This document shows positions 26,569 through 36,576 of a stretch of DNA of 64,000 nt, piece after piece (the stretch's first letter is position 1; each line of letters starts with the position of its first letter). Source of the stretch: Methylomonas sp. AM2-LC. Its GTDB lineage: Bacteria > Pseudomonadota > Gammaproteobacteria > Methylococcales > Methylomonadaceae. The notes beneath the pieces are model-generated. The model was given only the letters and a program-made list of their open reading frames with translations. It was not told the origin of the DNA and searched no databases. The position numbers were made by a program, and so were the translations under genes. The DNA lies in contig NZ_CP157005.1 of the NCBI RefSeq assembly GCF_039904985.1, positions 930,001 to 994,000 of the forward strand, in the 5' to 3' direction.

Positions 26569-27089
26569 CCCGAAAAATACCGCCCTATAAATCCGCAGCC
26601 GCGCTGGGTTGGCTTTTAATGAAAGCCTTGCCCGTATTGCTTCTAGCGTTGGCGCTGGAAAGTTACCTGGGCGAGCGGTTTCTGATCGGCGGCGATGATC
26701 AGATTGACCGTTGTTTGCCGGATAAACGCATTTATATTATCGACACCTTTAACAAGGACATCTGGCGAGGGGATTTGATAGCCTTCCGGGCGGAACGCAT
26801 GTCGCCTTATTTTAAGGACGGTCAAATCATCGTCAAGATCGCTGCCGGCGTCACTGGCGACCACATTAAGGTGGATAGTCTTCAGACCACCGTTAACGGC
26901 TCATTGATCATCGAAGGCCTACCGCTGGCAGAGAAGCTGAAGAAATCGTCTTCAGCCTTTAAGCGCGATGAAAACATTCCACTGTCGGCTTACTGGGTGA
27001 CCGGCAAAACTGCAAAAAGCTTTGATTCCAGATACTGGGGTTATGTCTACGATTATCAGGTCATCGGTAGGGCTTATGCGATTTATTAA
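26565..27089 (+). CDS. traF: TraF/TrhF-like S26-type signal peptidase
   Basis: A 174-residue membrane-anchored protein with one N-terminal helix (LLMKALPVLLLALALESYLG) and a signal-peptidase S26 fold. In R27/SXT-type systems this enzyme is thought to process or cyclise the pilin. The catalytic Lys region is present (IIVKIAAGVTGDHIKV). At the usual Ser position (S-x-P before the first strand) the sequence reads DQIDRCLPDKRIYII, i.e. a Cys instead of Ser. This might be a Cys nucleophile or an inactive relative. The start overlaps trbI, and it overlaps the next gene by 14 bases. Confidence 0.8.
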   Translation: MTRKIPPYKSAAALGWLLMKALPVLLLALALESYLGERFLIGGDDQIDRCLPDKRIYIIDTFNKDIWRGDLIAFRAERMSPYFKDGQIIVKIAAGVTGDHIKVDSLQTTVNGSLIIEGLPLAEKLKKSSSAFKRDENIPLSAYWVTGKTAKSFDSRYWGYVYDYQVIGRAYAIY

Positions 27090-28293
27090 CACGGATAGTT
27101 CGAAAGTCTCAGTCAGATGGTCAGCGTGTTCACTGACGGCTTTGCTGCTTTGGCAGGCTTCGGCATGGGCAGAGGAAGATTGGTTCAGTAAATCCCGGCA
27201 AATTCTGCAAGCGCTTGATGGGCAAGAACGACCAGAATGGCTGGATGGAAATCCGACTCAAGCGGAAGCGCAACGACAAGCAATTGATGTTTTTAGACAA
27301 TCAAAATCAGTGTTAATGAAGGACGCCTTCAAACCTGGTGATTTAAATAGCGCAACGCCAAAACTAGCTGTCGGTAAACCTTTAAGTGTCATGTTTATTT
27401 CGTTCTCTATGGGTACTGCTGCACTGAAAGGCATCTTCCAGGAAGCCTCCGGTCAGAATGATGTGTTGCTGGTATTACGCGGACCCAAGCCCATGCAAAA
27501 GCTGCCGGCCCTATTTGCCGAGTTAAAAACCCTTTTGAAAGAGATTGAGCCCTTACCGAATATCGTCATCGATCCGGTTCGATTCCAGAAATATGCCGTG
27601 ACCTCGGTGCCGGACATGATCATTGAAGAGCATGGCAAAGCCAGTTTACACGTCAAGGGCATCACCAGCCTGGCTTGGTTAAAAGACAGACAGCAGCAAG
27701 GAAAACAGGGTGATCTGGGCAGTTTGGGTACGGTCTATAAAATTGCCGAAATGGATTTGTTGGCCGAAATGAAAAGCCGACTGGCCGCCATTGACTGGCA
27801 ACAGAAAAAACAGCAGGTGCTTGCGCGATTTTGGGAGCAACGTCATTTTGAAGTTTTACCCACTGCGTTGGAAGATCGAGAACGCTTAGTTGATCTGACC
27901 GTCACAGCGCCACGCGATTTAACCGACCCGAATGGCAAACTGCTGATGCGTGCTGGACAAACCGTGAATCCATTGGACAAGATGAGTTTCGGACTGTGCT
28001 TGCTGGTGTTTGATGGCACAGAGCAAGCTCAGGTTAACTGGTCAAAAACTCAGTCCTGTTCAGACAATAAGGCGAGACGCATGTATCTGGCAACGCAATT
28101 ACCGCGTCAGGAGGGCTGGGAGGCATTAAAGGCATTGGAAAACACGTTGAATGCGCCGGTGTATTTGCTTACACCGGATGTGCGGACGCGATTTCAGTTG
28201 GAGCATGTGCCGGTGCTGGTGGAGCAGTCGAGCAAGCAGGTTGTGATCCGGGAACGTAAAGTTTCAGGATTGGCTTTAGGAGCGGCGTTATGA
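27076..28293 (+). CDS. traW: TrbC-TraW fusion, periplasmic pilus assembly protein
   Basis: A 405-residue exported protein (signal peptide ending near ASAWAEE, residue about 31). The first half is a thioredoxin-like TrbC domain (LSVMFISFSMGTAALKGIFQ, then NIVIDPVRFQKYAVTSVPDM). The second half is a TraW domain (KIAEMDLLAEMKSRLAAIDW, then DLTDPNGKLLMRAGQTVNPL, then HVPVLVEQSSKQVV). In F these are separate genes that work together with TraU and TraN in pilus assembly; here they are one chain. The start ATG 27076 overlaps the end of traF. It ends in an ATGA overlap with traU. Confidence 0.87.
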   Translation: MRFINTDSSKVSVRWSACSLTALLLWQASAWAEEDWFSKSRQILQALDGQERPEWLDGNPTQAEAQRQAIDVFRQSKSVLMKDAFKPGDLNSATPKLAVGKPLSVMFISFSMGTAALKGIFQEASGQNDVLLVLRGPKPMQKLPALFAELKTLLKEIEPLPNIVIDPVRFQKYAVTSVPDMIIEEHGKASLHVKGITSLAWLKDRQQQGKQGDLGSLGTVYKIAEMDLLAEMKSRLAAIDWQQKKQQVLARFWEQRHFEVLPTALEDRERLVDLTVTAPRDLTDPNGKLLMRAGQTVNPLDKMSFGLCLLVFDGTEQAQVNWSKTQSCSDNKARRMYLATQLPRQEGWEALKALENTLNAPVYLLTPDVRTRFQLEHVPVLVEQSSKQVVIRERKVSGLALGAAL

Positions 28294-29357
28294 CTTGCTT
28301 TGTCATTGTCTGCGGATTCTTGAAAGCAAAGCTGAACCAGGCTATTAGGCTATGGCTGCTGGTTTTATTGCCTTTTACCGTGAGTATTTACGCCGACACC
28401 ACGACCAGCACCACTGATCCACTATGCGCCGATGCCGAACTTTGGTCAGGGAAGTTGATTACTGATATTTGCTGGGAATGCCTGTTTCCGATTCGAGCAG
28501 CCGGCGCGGAGCTTGGCGGCGGCAACGTACCCAGTATCGCCAGCGACCAAGTATTTTGCTTTTGTAATGATCCATTGGGGTTGCCACAACCGGGCATGAC
28601 ACTAGGTATGTGGAACCCGGCGCGATTGATCGAACTGGTCAGAAATCCTTGGTGCTCGCCGTCCTTGGGTGGCATGACCTTCAGCGTCTCGCAAGTGCGT
28701 TTAACAGCCACCACCGGCAAGGCGGATTTCGACGCCAGCGAAATGTCGTTTTTTAATTATCACTATTTTGCTTTTCCGTTGACCATTATTCTGGATTTGT
28801 TCTGGGATAAACGCTGCAACGCCGATGGTTACCGGGATTTCGATTTAATGTATGTCTCGGAACTCGATCCGACCTGGAACAGTGATTTACTGGCATTTTT
28901 TACCAGTCCGGAAACGGCTTTATTCGCTAATCCTGCCGCCATTGCAGCTTGTGTCGGGGATGCAGCGGCCGCAGCCACCGGTCATCCGATTGACGCCTTG
29001 TTCTGGTGTGCCGGTGCTTGGGGGCACCTGTATCCCTTATCTGGTATTTCCCCGACCAGTTACGGTACCGATCCTCGAATTACCAGTTTATTGGCCACAC
29101 GGGCGACCGCTGCTTTGCATCGCCGTGGTCTGGCCTGGAAAACTGCCGGCAATGAGGCTTTGTGCGGCGGTACGATTTATCCCTTCATACCCAAATCGCA
29201 ATATCGGCTGAGCATGTTTTATCCGGTGGCGGAAACCGCTTCCAATCATGCCATCGGTGAAACCACGTTTACCTGGGGTGCGGGAAGGACTTATCCGGGG
29301 CCAGGTGAGGATCATGTCTATATCCTATGGCGCTGGCAAGACTGCTGTCTGAATTAG
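28290..29357 (+). CDS. traU: Conjugative transfer protein TraU
   Basis: A 355-residue periplasmic protein needed for DNA transfer in F-type systems. It has a signal segment (LWLLVLLPFTVSIYADTT) and then the highly conserved ELWSGKLITDICWECLFPIR and FCFCNDPLGLPQPGMTLGMW blocks. Many cysteines are present, consistent with a DsbC helper in the same operon. The C-terminus ends YILWRWQDCCLN. It overlaps traW at ATGA, and traN starts 13 bases on. Confidence 0.93.
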   Translation: MTCFVIVCGFLKAKLNQAIRLWLLVLLPFTVSIYADTTTSTTDPLCADAELWSGKLITDICWECLFPIRAAGAELGGGNVPSIASDQVFCFCNDPLGLPQPGMTLGMWNPARLIELVRNPWCSPSLGGMTFSVSQVRLTATTGKADFDASEMSFFNYHYFAFPLTIILDLFWDKRCNADGYRDFDLMYVSELDPTWNSDLLAFFTSPETALFANPAAIAACVGDAAAAATGHPIDALFWCAGAWGHLYPLSGISPTSYGTDPRITSLLATRATAALHRRGLAWKTAGNEALCGGTIYPFIPKSQYRLSMFYPVAETASNHAIGETTFTWGAGRTYPGPGEDHVYILWRWQDCCLN

Positions 29358-29370
29358 CCGGAGCAAATGG

Positions 29371-32163
29371 ATGGGATTAGCAGCCTATTTTGAACAGCAA
29401 GTGGTTTTGAGCCGTTCGCTCGCGATTACTTTAAGTGTCACCATGGCCTGGACGCCGTTCGGCTTGAGCTGGGCGGATGCCATACAGAATGCCGGCACGC
29501 AGGGACAGCAGGCCGGCCAACAGCTCATCGGAGGGTTTCAATTTCCGCTAGATGCCGGCAATGGCGTGATGACCTTGAATCCCGGCTCTGCTCAGCAAAG
29601 CTCGATTAATGTCAGTACGCTGTTCCCGGATTCGGGCAATACCACTAGCACGACGGCTAACATCACCAGTTTGTATGGTAACGATCCCGGTACGGTGGCG
29701 GCGGGCATCGATACGCAAACGGCTTTGACCACTGAAAATAGCTCGACAGGAGATGCTTATCGAACACTGATTAATAACGCCCACCAGTCGCACCCGGATT
29801 TACAGAACGATCCGATCTGGACGACTGGCGATCAGGTGTTTGCCAATTTTACCCCTTGGGCGCAGTCGTTCTCGGATTGTACGACCACCACCACACAGAC
29901 CGAGACCACGCAAACTGTTCAGTTACCGAATTATCAACTCTGTGTGCGTCAGCCCACCATACCGCAAAGCTGTACCGCTACCCATCAAGTGACGGTTGAA
30001 CCGTTGTTGACCTATGTCTCCGGCAACGGTGGCGTGTCGAACTGCGGTCCCGGTTGCGTGGATTTGTATGTCGGCGTGGTCGGTGATAATTACTGGTCGG
30101 CCGGTTGCGGAGTGTTTACCTGGCAGGTGACTTATAACGTCAAGCATCCGGAAGCGATTACCAGCGCCACTTTGGCTATGGTTGAGTTTGATGACCATGC
30201 GCAGGTATTTTACGGTGGCAATCTGATTTATACCGGATCCAGTGGTTGGGGAGGCCCCTGTGAACTCGGCCGTAACTGGAATGATTACCCAAATTTGGAT
30301 GTGACCTGGGCTTTTAACAGTACCGGCAATAAAGTGTTTAAGCAAAATACATTAGTGGGCGGCATGGGTGAAGGTTATTCGCGGATTCGTGTTAAATTCG
30401 ATGTCTCTAAACTGATCACTCAGGACAGTTGGAGTTGGGATGGCGCAAACTGCCAGAATCTGGCCAATGCCATTACCGATGGAATTTGTCAGGCGGGTAG
30501 CCAGTTGACTTGCACCAGTAATCCTGCCAACGCCTCAGGCTGTTATGTCGATCCAGCTTCGCAGGTCATTGTCTGCGCCAACAGTTTAACACCAGCGCCG
30601 ATGGCCAGTTCTGCGGGTATTCCCAATACTTGCATGAGCCTCTCGGCTTCAGGGCATTGCGATCTGAGCAACGCCGGACAATGCTGGACGGATACGGCCG
30701 GCACGCACTGTTTGGCTCAACCGGCCCAAGGCACGCCGACCACGAACTGCGCCAGCCTGGAAACCCAGGGATGTGCGTTTATCAAAAGCCAGTGCATGGA
30801 TGTGCTGGCCTCGGGCACTTGCTGGGATAGTATCGATACCTACGATTGCGGCCAGCAAGTCGGTATTCCGGGTATTCAGAGTAGTACCCGCCAGCAATGC
30901 TCGGGGCCGATCCGTTGCATGGGCGAAGAGTGCGTGACGCCGAACCGCACCCAGAGCACCGATTTTACTAAAGCAGTTGCTTTGTTGAACTCGGCTCAGC
31001 AGATGGCGATGGATATGAGTTGCGATTACTCCAATGCCAACCTGCAACAAAAAGACCCCACCACTTGCCAGGTGTTCAAGGGCAGCCCTGCGACCTGCAA
31101 AATGGTGGGCGGCGGTCTGTCGCTGGTGGACTGCTGTAATTCGCCGACCGGCGGCATGGGCTTGAGTCAGTATATCGAATTACTGATGGCTACGAGTCAA
31201 TTGGATAACGCCATCATGGATATGAATGCCACTTCGCCGATCCGTGGCGCTTGGGAAGTATTGCGTACACCGTTTGCGACGGCTGGCGATGCCTGGAATG
31301 GCGTGCAGGCGGATTTTGCTTCCGGGGTGAATGATCTGGTCGGCTCTGACTTGCTGAGCGTTAGCGATGTGGCCGAACAAGGATTACTCGACTCGCTACA
31401 GGGGGAGTTGACCAACTCGGTGGCTGAATGGATAGGCAGTACGTTTGGGGAGGCGGCGGGCAATGCACTATTCAGCGCCGGCGGCCAAGCTGCTTTCGAT
31501 TCGGCAGGTAATTTAACGCCGGCAGCGCAATCGGGTGGCGTGGAAATGGGCGGCGGTGCAGCGTTTGCCGGGGAAATGCTCAGTAGTTTGATGGCGGCTT
31601 ATACCGCCGTGATGATTATTATCATGATCATCCAGATGATTTACTCCTGTGAACAAACCGAATATGAGCTGGATGCCAAAAAACAGCTTAAAGTCTGCAA
31701 AGACTTGGGCAGTTACTGCGATCAAAACAGCTCGATTTTAGGGTTATGTCTGGTTCATAAGGAGAGTTATTGCTGTTACAATTCACCCCTGGCCAGAATC
31801 CTGAACGAACAAATCAAGCCGCAATTGGGGATGGATTTTGGGATACCACAAAATCCGGATTGCACCGGCATCAAGGTCGCTGATCTCAGTCGAGTGGATT
31901 GGAGCCGTGTCAATCTGGACGAATGGCTGGGCATACTAGCGCAGACTAATCATTTACCGACAGCGGCGAATGCCGCTGCCAAACTAAACCTGAATCAACT
32001 AACCGGTTCAGGCAGTCGATTGAATCCGCAAAAATACAATCCTGCTGCGACGAGCAGTCGTCAGGATACCTTGACCCGCACGCAAGGCCGGATGACTGGG
32101 CTGGATGCGCCGACGGTCAAACGGCAAGCGGAACTGCAAGGCTGGGGCATGGGGCCGCATTAG
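29371..32163 (+). CDS. traN: Mating-pair stabilisation protein TraN
   Basis: A 930-residue outer-membrane adhesin that holds donor and recipient together. An N-terminal signal region ends near LSWADAI. A large extracellular part follows with many Cys (for example CTATHQVTVEPLLTYV, CVDLYVGVVGDNYW, and Cys clusters at about residues 365-520). The C-terminal TraN part contains SCDYSNANLQQKDPTTCQVF, VDCCNSPTG, and YCCYNSPLARILNEQIKPQL. The family is recognised by this Cys pattern. It is the last gene of the tra block here; traF/H/G would be expected beyond the window. Confidence 0.93.
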   Translation: MGLAAYFEQQVVLSRSLAITLSVTMAWTPFGLSWADAIQNAGTQGQQAGQQLIGGFQFPLDAGNGVMTLNPGSAQQSSINVSTLFPDSGNTTSTTANITSLYGNDPGTVAAGIDTQTALTTENSSTGDAYRTLINNAHQSHPDLQNDPIWTTGDQVFANFTPWAQSFSDCTTTTTQTETTQTVQLPNYQLCVRQPTIPQSCTATHQVTVEPLLTYVSGNGGVSNCGPGCVDLYVGVVGDNYWSAGCGVFTWQVTYNVKHPEAITSATLAMVEFDDHAQVFYGGNLIYTGSSGWGGPCELGRNWNDYPNLDVTWAFNSTGNKVFKQNTLVGGMGEGYSRIRVKFDVSKLITQDSWSWDGANCQNLANAITDGICQAGSQLTCTSNPANASGCYVDPASQVIVCANSLTPAPMASSAGIPNTCMSLSASGHCDLSNAGQCWTDTAGTHCLAQPAQGTPTTNCASLETQGCAFIKSQCMDVLASGTCWDSIDTYDCGQQVGIPGIQSSTRQQCSGPIRCMGEECVTPNRTQSTDFTKAVALLNSAQQMAMDMSCDYSNANLQQKDPTTCQVFKGSPATCKMVGGGLSLVDCCNSPTGGMGLSQYIELLMATSQLDNAIMDMNATSPIRGAWEVLRTPFATAGDAWNGVQADFASGVNDLVGSDLLSVSDVAEQGLLDSLQGELTNSVAEWIGSTFGEAAGNALFSAGGQAAFDSAGNLTPAAQSGGVEMGGGAAFAGEMLSSLMAAYTAVMIIIMIIQMIYSCEQTEYELDAKKQLKVCKDLGSYCDQNSSILGLCLVHKESYCCYNSPLARILNEQIKPQLGMDFGIPQNPDCTGIKVADLSRVDWSRVNLDEWLGILAQTNHLPTAANAAAKLNLNQLTGSGSRLNPQKYNPAATSSRQDTLTRTQGRMTGLDAPTVKRQAELQGWGMGPH

Positions 32164-32173
32164 CGACCTTCAA

Positions 32174-32446
32174 TCACTGAACGGCGTCTTTCAGGGCTTT
32201 GCCGGCTTTGAATGAAGGAACTTTGGCGGCAGCGATGGTGATGGCTTCGCCAGTTTGCGGATTACGACCGGTGCGTTCGGCTCTTTCCTTGACTTCGAAC
32301 GTACCAAACCCAATCAATGTAATGGAATCGCCGGATTTCAAGGTTGTTTCGATGGTTTGCACCAATGCTTCCAAAGCACGACCTGCGTCGGCTTTTGTCA
32401 AGTTGGCGTGAGTGGCGATGGCATTGATCAGGTCGGATTTGTTCAT
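32174..32446 (-). CDS. hupB: HU-family DNA-binding protein
   Basis: A 90-residue HU-type protein. It reads [60 protein letters not shown] and GKALKDAVQ, the full HU fold including the DNA-clamping arms. It faces traN, 10 bases from its end, on the opposite strand. It may compact the element's DNA or assist integration and relaxation. Its promoter would lie in the 490-bp gap to the right. Confidence 0.93.
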   Translation of the reverse strand: MNKSDLINAIATHANLTKADAGRALEALVQTIETTLKSGDSITLIGFGTFEVKERAERTGRNPQTGEAITIAAAKVPSFKAGKALKDAVQ

Positions 32447-32936
32447 GTTGTTAATTCCTTCTATTACATTAAAAGTAAGGATTTTAAATGAAATTAATTA
32501 AATTTCCCAAATACGCGTGAGAAATTTAATTAGTCATAGGCCTTTGGCTATGATTCATCAAGTTCCGCTACATTGTTTTCCTGCGAATATGCTGAGTGTT
32601 AAATTTTAATATGACCAATTCGACAAAACGTTTTTGTTCGGTTTCGACTAGGATGTTTTTTTTCCAGAAATGCGTTCTTGTAGCTTAATCGTTCCTAGAG
32701 CCATTGCAATGCTTTACAACTCCATACCATTCGGGCTTTTAGCAATGAGTTTAGCGATCTTTACTAGTTCTTCGTCTGCATTAATTTCTTGATCTTTTCA
32801 ATCTTAGGAGTGGCGCAGTTTGGATTATTGTGCCATTTTATATGGCGCGTAATCCGTACATTGCGCCACAAAAATAACTATATGAACATGATGTGGATGA
32901 ATCTGCAGACGAGAACAATGTTTTAAATTGACTTGC
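32447..32936. other. Intergenic region between HU and S9 peptidase genes
   Basis: The 490 bp are AT-rich and hold no convincing gene. The upstream region of the HU gene is at its left. A hairpin-like TCATAGGCC-TTT-GGCTATGA lies at about 32535-32555 and has no T-run. This is the boundary between the tra block and the right-hand cargo. Confidence 0.5.
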
Positions 32937-34913
32937 TTACTGATATTTTCTTAAGAAACTATCCATGGCCTGAAAAAATTGCATTCTGTCCTGTTCTCGG
33001 GATAAGTGATGGTCGGCGTCTTCCATCTCTATGTATTGAAAGTCCTTGAATCCTGCGCTTTTCAACGCTGAAGCCATTTTGCGGGAATGATTTACATCCA
33101 CACTCCTGTCTTCGTCACCGTGCACCAGCAATAATGGCGTCTGAATTTGTTTAGCCAGATTAACAGGAGAGGTTGCTTTCAGACGCGAACGGTCTGACCA
33201 CCAGTTTCCAAAGCGTTGTTCAACCAATTCTGCACGTAAATGGCGATCCAGCCAGTGCATGTCTGACCAGTCCTCCATCAATTCGACCAGATCGGTAACC
33301 GGCGCAAAACTCACACCGCACCGATAAAGTTCAGGGGTTTTGGCTAAGCCCATCAATGTGGCATAACCGCCATAACTACCCCCGACAATGCAAATTTTGG
33401 ACGGATCGGCAATTTTGCCGGTGATTAACCAGTTCACTCCGTCAGTTATGTCATCCTGCATTTCCAAGCCCCAGCGTTGAAAGCCGGCCTGGATGAATTG
33501 TTCGCCGTAACCGGCTGAACCGCGGAAATTGATTCGAAATACATTCCAGCCGCGATTGACCATGAACTGTGTCCAGTAATCGAACGAATTGATATCGCGC
33601 GACCACGGGCCGCCGTGAGGGAAGATGATGGTTGGACCGGAATTTGCCGAACTGACAGGTCGAGTTAGAAAACCTTCCAAGGTTAAACCGTCCCGAGCCT
33701 TAAAATGCACTGTTTCGGTCTTGGCTAATACGGATGGCTTGAGATCCGGGTAGGTTTTAATCACTTCACCGATGGAATTTTTATTGGCGTCAAACCAGTA
33801 ATAAACCGGTGCAAATTCAGCACTGGAGGAGATCAGCAAATATTGTCCGTTACGGCGGGAGACGATATGGTTGCCAAGCCTTGGTAAGGCATTGTCGATA
33901 CGCTGTTGTATTTGTAGCGCTTCCGCATCCCAATAGGCTACTTTTCCGGATTCGGCAATATAGTTGATGCCGATAACCCGTTTTTGATCGGCGGAGTAGA
34001 TTAATTCGCCTTTGACGTCGTATTCCGGATCGGCATAGACTAATTCCGGCTGGGAAGCGGAAGCGGGTTTGTTCAGGTCGATTTTGAAAACAGCACTTTT
34101 ACCCTGATGATTGGCAAGCAGGTATAACCAGTCGGGGTCATCACTAAATCCCAACGATTCCCATCCGCTAGCTGTCACCCCATCGTACTCTGCGAACACT
34201 TTCCAGTCGTCTTCAGAATTCTTGCGCTGCACCATGCGAATGGTTGTTGTGCCGGTAACACCAATGCCGACCCGAACCCTGCCTTCGCGGTCATAAATCC
34301 ATGAACGCACAAAACCGGGATTACCGGCTACCATCTCGGTTTCGCCGGTATAGACATCCAGTTTATAGACATCGGGCGCACCCGGATGCCGTTTGTCCAA
34401 AGAAATCAATACGTGGCGCGGGTCATTTGGAATCAGGGTAAAATTATCCTGAAACTGGGAAATATGCTTTCGGTCGTTCAGGGTACTTTGAATCTGGATC
34501 AAATCCGGCTTGGCTTCGGTACCGTCCCGATTGATGGCAAACAGGCGGGTTTCGTAGACTTTCAAATTGCCGTGGCGTGCGGGATACAAAATGCGCACCA
34601 ACAAACGATTATTATTTACCCAATCGTAACTTCGAAACCGGAATTTTTGGTTGTCGCTGGTTAACACCACATGCATTTCTTTACCGGTTCGATCTTGTGT
34701 CACCAGTGCGGTTTCACTGCCGGTATTTTGCAAAAAAGCGATAAACCGGCCATCAGGTGATAAACTGGCTTGTTGTATGAGAGGTAAGGAAGCAAAGGCT
34801 TTGACGGGCAATTCGCCAGCTTTTTCCGGTAAGACTTCCGGGATTTTCTGAACATTTGACTGACAAGCATTCAGTAGAAATATTAAAAAGAGGCATTTGA
34901 TTAAGTGGTTCAT
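32937..34913 (-). CDS. S9-family prolyl oligopeptidase-like lipoprotein
   Basis: A 658-residue protein with a lipoprotein signal (CLFLIFLLNACQSN, lipidated Cys 17). A beta-propeller part (residues about 40-390) is followed by an alpha/beta-hydrolase peptidase domain with the nucleophile motif GGSYGGYATLMGL (Ser at GGSYGG), Asp in LLVHGDEDRSVDV and a C-terminal His in DADHHLS. It would trim peptides in the periplasm or at the outer membrane. Next to receptor modules it could process a peptidic metallophore, but this is only a guess. It lacks close operon partners. Confidence 0.88.
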   Translation of the reverse strand: MNHLIKCLFLIFLLNACQSNVQKIPEVLPEKAGELPVKAFASLPLIQQASLSPDGRFIAFLQNTGSETALVTQDRTGKEMHVVLTSDNQKFRFRSYDWVNNNRLLVRILYPARHGNLKVYETRLFAINRDGTEAKPDLIQIQSTLNDRKHISQFQDNFTLIPNDPRHVLISLDKRHPGAPDVYKLDVYTGETEMVAGNPGFVRSWIYDREGRVRVGIGVTGTTTIRMVQRKNSEDDWKVFAEYDGVTASGWESLGFSDDPDWLYLLANHQGKSAVFKIDLNKPASASQPELVYADPEYDVKGELIYSADQKRVIGINYIAESGKVAYWDAEALQIQQRIDNALPRLGNHIVSRRNGQYLLISSSAEFAPVYYWFDANKNSIGEVIKTYPDLKPSVLAKTETVHFKARDGLTLEGFLTRPVSSANSGPTIIFPHGGPWSRDINSFDYWTQFMVNRGWNVFRINFRGSAGYGEQFIQAGFQRWGLEMQDDITDGVNWLITGKIADPSKICIVGGSYGGYATLMGLAKTPELYRCGVSFAPVTDLVELMEDWSDMHWLDRHLRAELVEQRFGNWWSDRSRLKATSPVNLAKQIQTPLLLVHGDEDRSVDVNHSRKMASALKSAGFKDFQYIEMEDADHHLSREQDRMQFFQAMDSFLRKYQ

Positions 34914-35015
34914 TTTTGCATCACTAATTTATTGAGCACTGAAAATCGAAACGGTTGATCGAAATTCACAACATTTCCAAACCGTTTGCCGTTTTTTATA
35001 TTATTCGAATTTTAA

Positions 35016-36576
35016 CTGAAGTTTCCCAGAAATTTTAGATTCAGAATGCTAATTTCAAGGCGGCTTATCTTGAGAGCTAGCCGTTGTCGGCTTAACTAAT
35101 ATGTTAGTGATGGATATTTGTTTGAAAAATCAATAACTTGATAGTGAATGAGCTCGTGTTTTATTGTATAATACAAGGTGTTAAGTCTTTGATTCTACAG
35201 CAAAACAGACCTCATTCATGTTCATTTTACGCGATCTTTCACACTCACTTCAAGCCCCATTTTCCGATACCAAACTCGGACAGGAACGTGCCTCTTTATT
35301 TGTCTATACGCTCCTGTCGATTATTATTCCCTTTACGTCTTCTATCACCTCAAATTGTCTTCGCTGCCTGGTGACTTTGTTTGGAATTGAGATCGAAGAC
35401 CATCGGTTCTACACCTTCATGGCGTCTACGACTTTGCCGTGGCGGCGTCTTTGGCAAACCGTTTGGGGATTAATACCCTCCCCTGAAACCGATGGCCGCT
35501 TGCTGGTGGCGCTGGACGATTCCATCAATCCCAAAATCGGGAAAAACATCTTTGCTTGCGATACGATTTTCGATCATGCCGCTAAAGCGAATCAAAGCCA
35601 ATATCCGTGGGCGCAAAATATCGTCGCCGTCGGCTTGTTAAAACAAATCAAAGGACGGTGGGCTTGCTTGTTTTTAGATTTCCGCTTTTACTTCGCCAAG
35701 AAAACCATTGAAGCGGAACAAAGAACCGCTAAAATCAAAGGCAAGGTCGTTCCTTTTCAAACCAAGTTGGAACAAGCCGGGCAGATGCTCATCGGCATTG
35801 GACAGCATTTTTCTACGACACCCGTACTGGCCGTGATGGATAGCTGGTTTGGCAACGAGAGTTTGTGGCAACCGGTTCGGCAAGCGTTTGGGGCGCGGTT
35901 CAATATGCTATCCAGGCTGCGTAGCAATAACGTTTTGTATGATCAACTGGGTGAACCGCAGCCAGGAAAGCGCGGCCGTCGGCCTAAGTACGGTAGCCGC
36001 CTGGGATCAACGGCTGAAATGGCGCAGGCGTATCAGGCATTGGCAACGATCTACACCGTTAATCTCTATGGCAAACAACGTGACGTTCGCGCCTATGAGC
36101 GGATGGTGATGCTGAAAACACTCAAATGTCCTGTGCGGGTCGTTTGGGTATTCCGGAAAACGCAATGGGTGGCGTTGTTTACCACGGATCTGACCTTATC
36201 GGTGACGCAGATCATTGAGTTTTACGGGGCTCGCTGGAAAATCGAATCCGGGTTCAAAGAGCTCAAGCAAGATATCGGTAGCCAGTCCAGTCAGTGCCGG
36301 AATGCTCAGGCGGTGCTGAATCACTTGAACTTCTGTATGATGGCTTCAACCATCACCTGGATTTATGCGGATCGGTTAAAAGCTGACCCGCAGCGACGGC
36401 ATAAAGTGAAGGGCAGAACCAGTTTTGCCTTTTCGGATGTCCGGCGCATTATCGCCGAAGCCGCACTTGATGAGGATTTTGATAGGCTTTGCCCTAAACC
36501 AAGCAACTCACCGAAAAATTCTCTCGTGGCCGTGTTGTTACGCATGGTCGCTTGATGAATTTCTTAGAAACTTCAG
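35016..36576 (+). mobile_element. IS4-like insertion sequence
   Basis: A 1561-bp element with inverted ends CTGAAGTTTCCCAGAAATT (left) and CTGAAGTTTCTAAGAAATT (right, inverted). It is flanked by a perfect 9-bp duplication GAATTTTAA (35007-35015 and 36577-36585). It lies between the S9 peptidase and the sigma gene of module 3, so it may have separated or altered the promoter of that module. Confidence 0.9.
35218..36555 (+). CDS. IS4-superfamily DDE transposase
   Basis: A 445-residue transposase. Visible are RLLVALDDSINPKIGKN with the first Asp, VLAVMDSWFGNESLW with the second Asp, and FYGARWKIESGFKELKQDIG with the catalytic Glu (Y-x-x-R-x-x-x-E signature). The length and fold match IS4/IS701-type transposases. 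A T-rich left flank at 35138-35217 holds no separate gene. It appears intact. Confidence 0.88.
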   Translation: MFILRDLSHSLQAPFSDTKLGQERASLFVYTLLSIIIPFTSSITSNCLRCLVTLFGIEIEDHRFYTFMASTTLPWRRLWQTVWGLIPSPETDGRLLVALDDSINPKIGKNIFACDTIFDHAAKANQSQYPWAQNIVAVGLLKQIKGRWACLFLDFRFYFAKKTIEAEQRTAKIKGKVVPFQTKLEQAGQMLIGIGQHFSTTPVLAVMDSWFGNESLWQPVRQAFGARFNMLSRLRSNNVLYDQLGEPQPGKRGRRPKYGSRLGSTAEMAQAYQALATIYTVNLYGKQRDVRAYERMVMLKTLKCPVRVVWVFRKTQWVALFTTDLTLSVTQIIEFYGARWKIESGFKELKQDIGSQSSQCRNAQAVLNHLNFCMMASTITWIYADRLKADPQRRHKVKGRTSFAFSDVRRIIAEAALDEDFDRLCPKPSNSPKNSLVAVLLRMVA

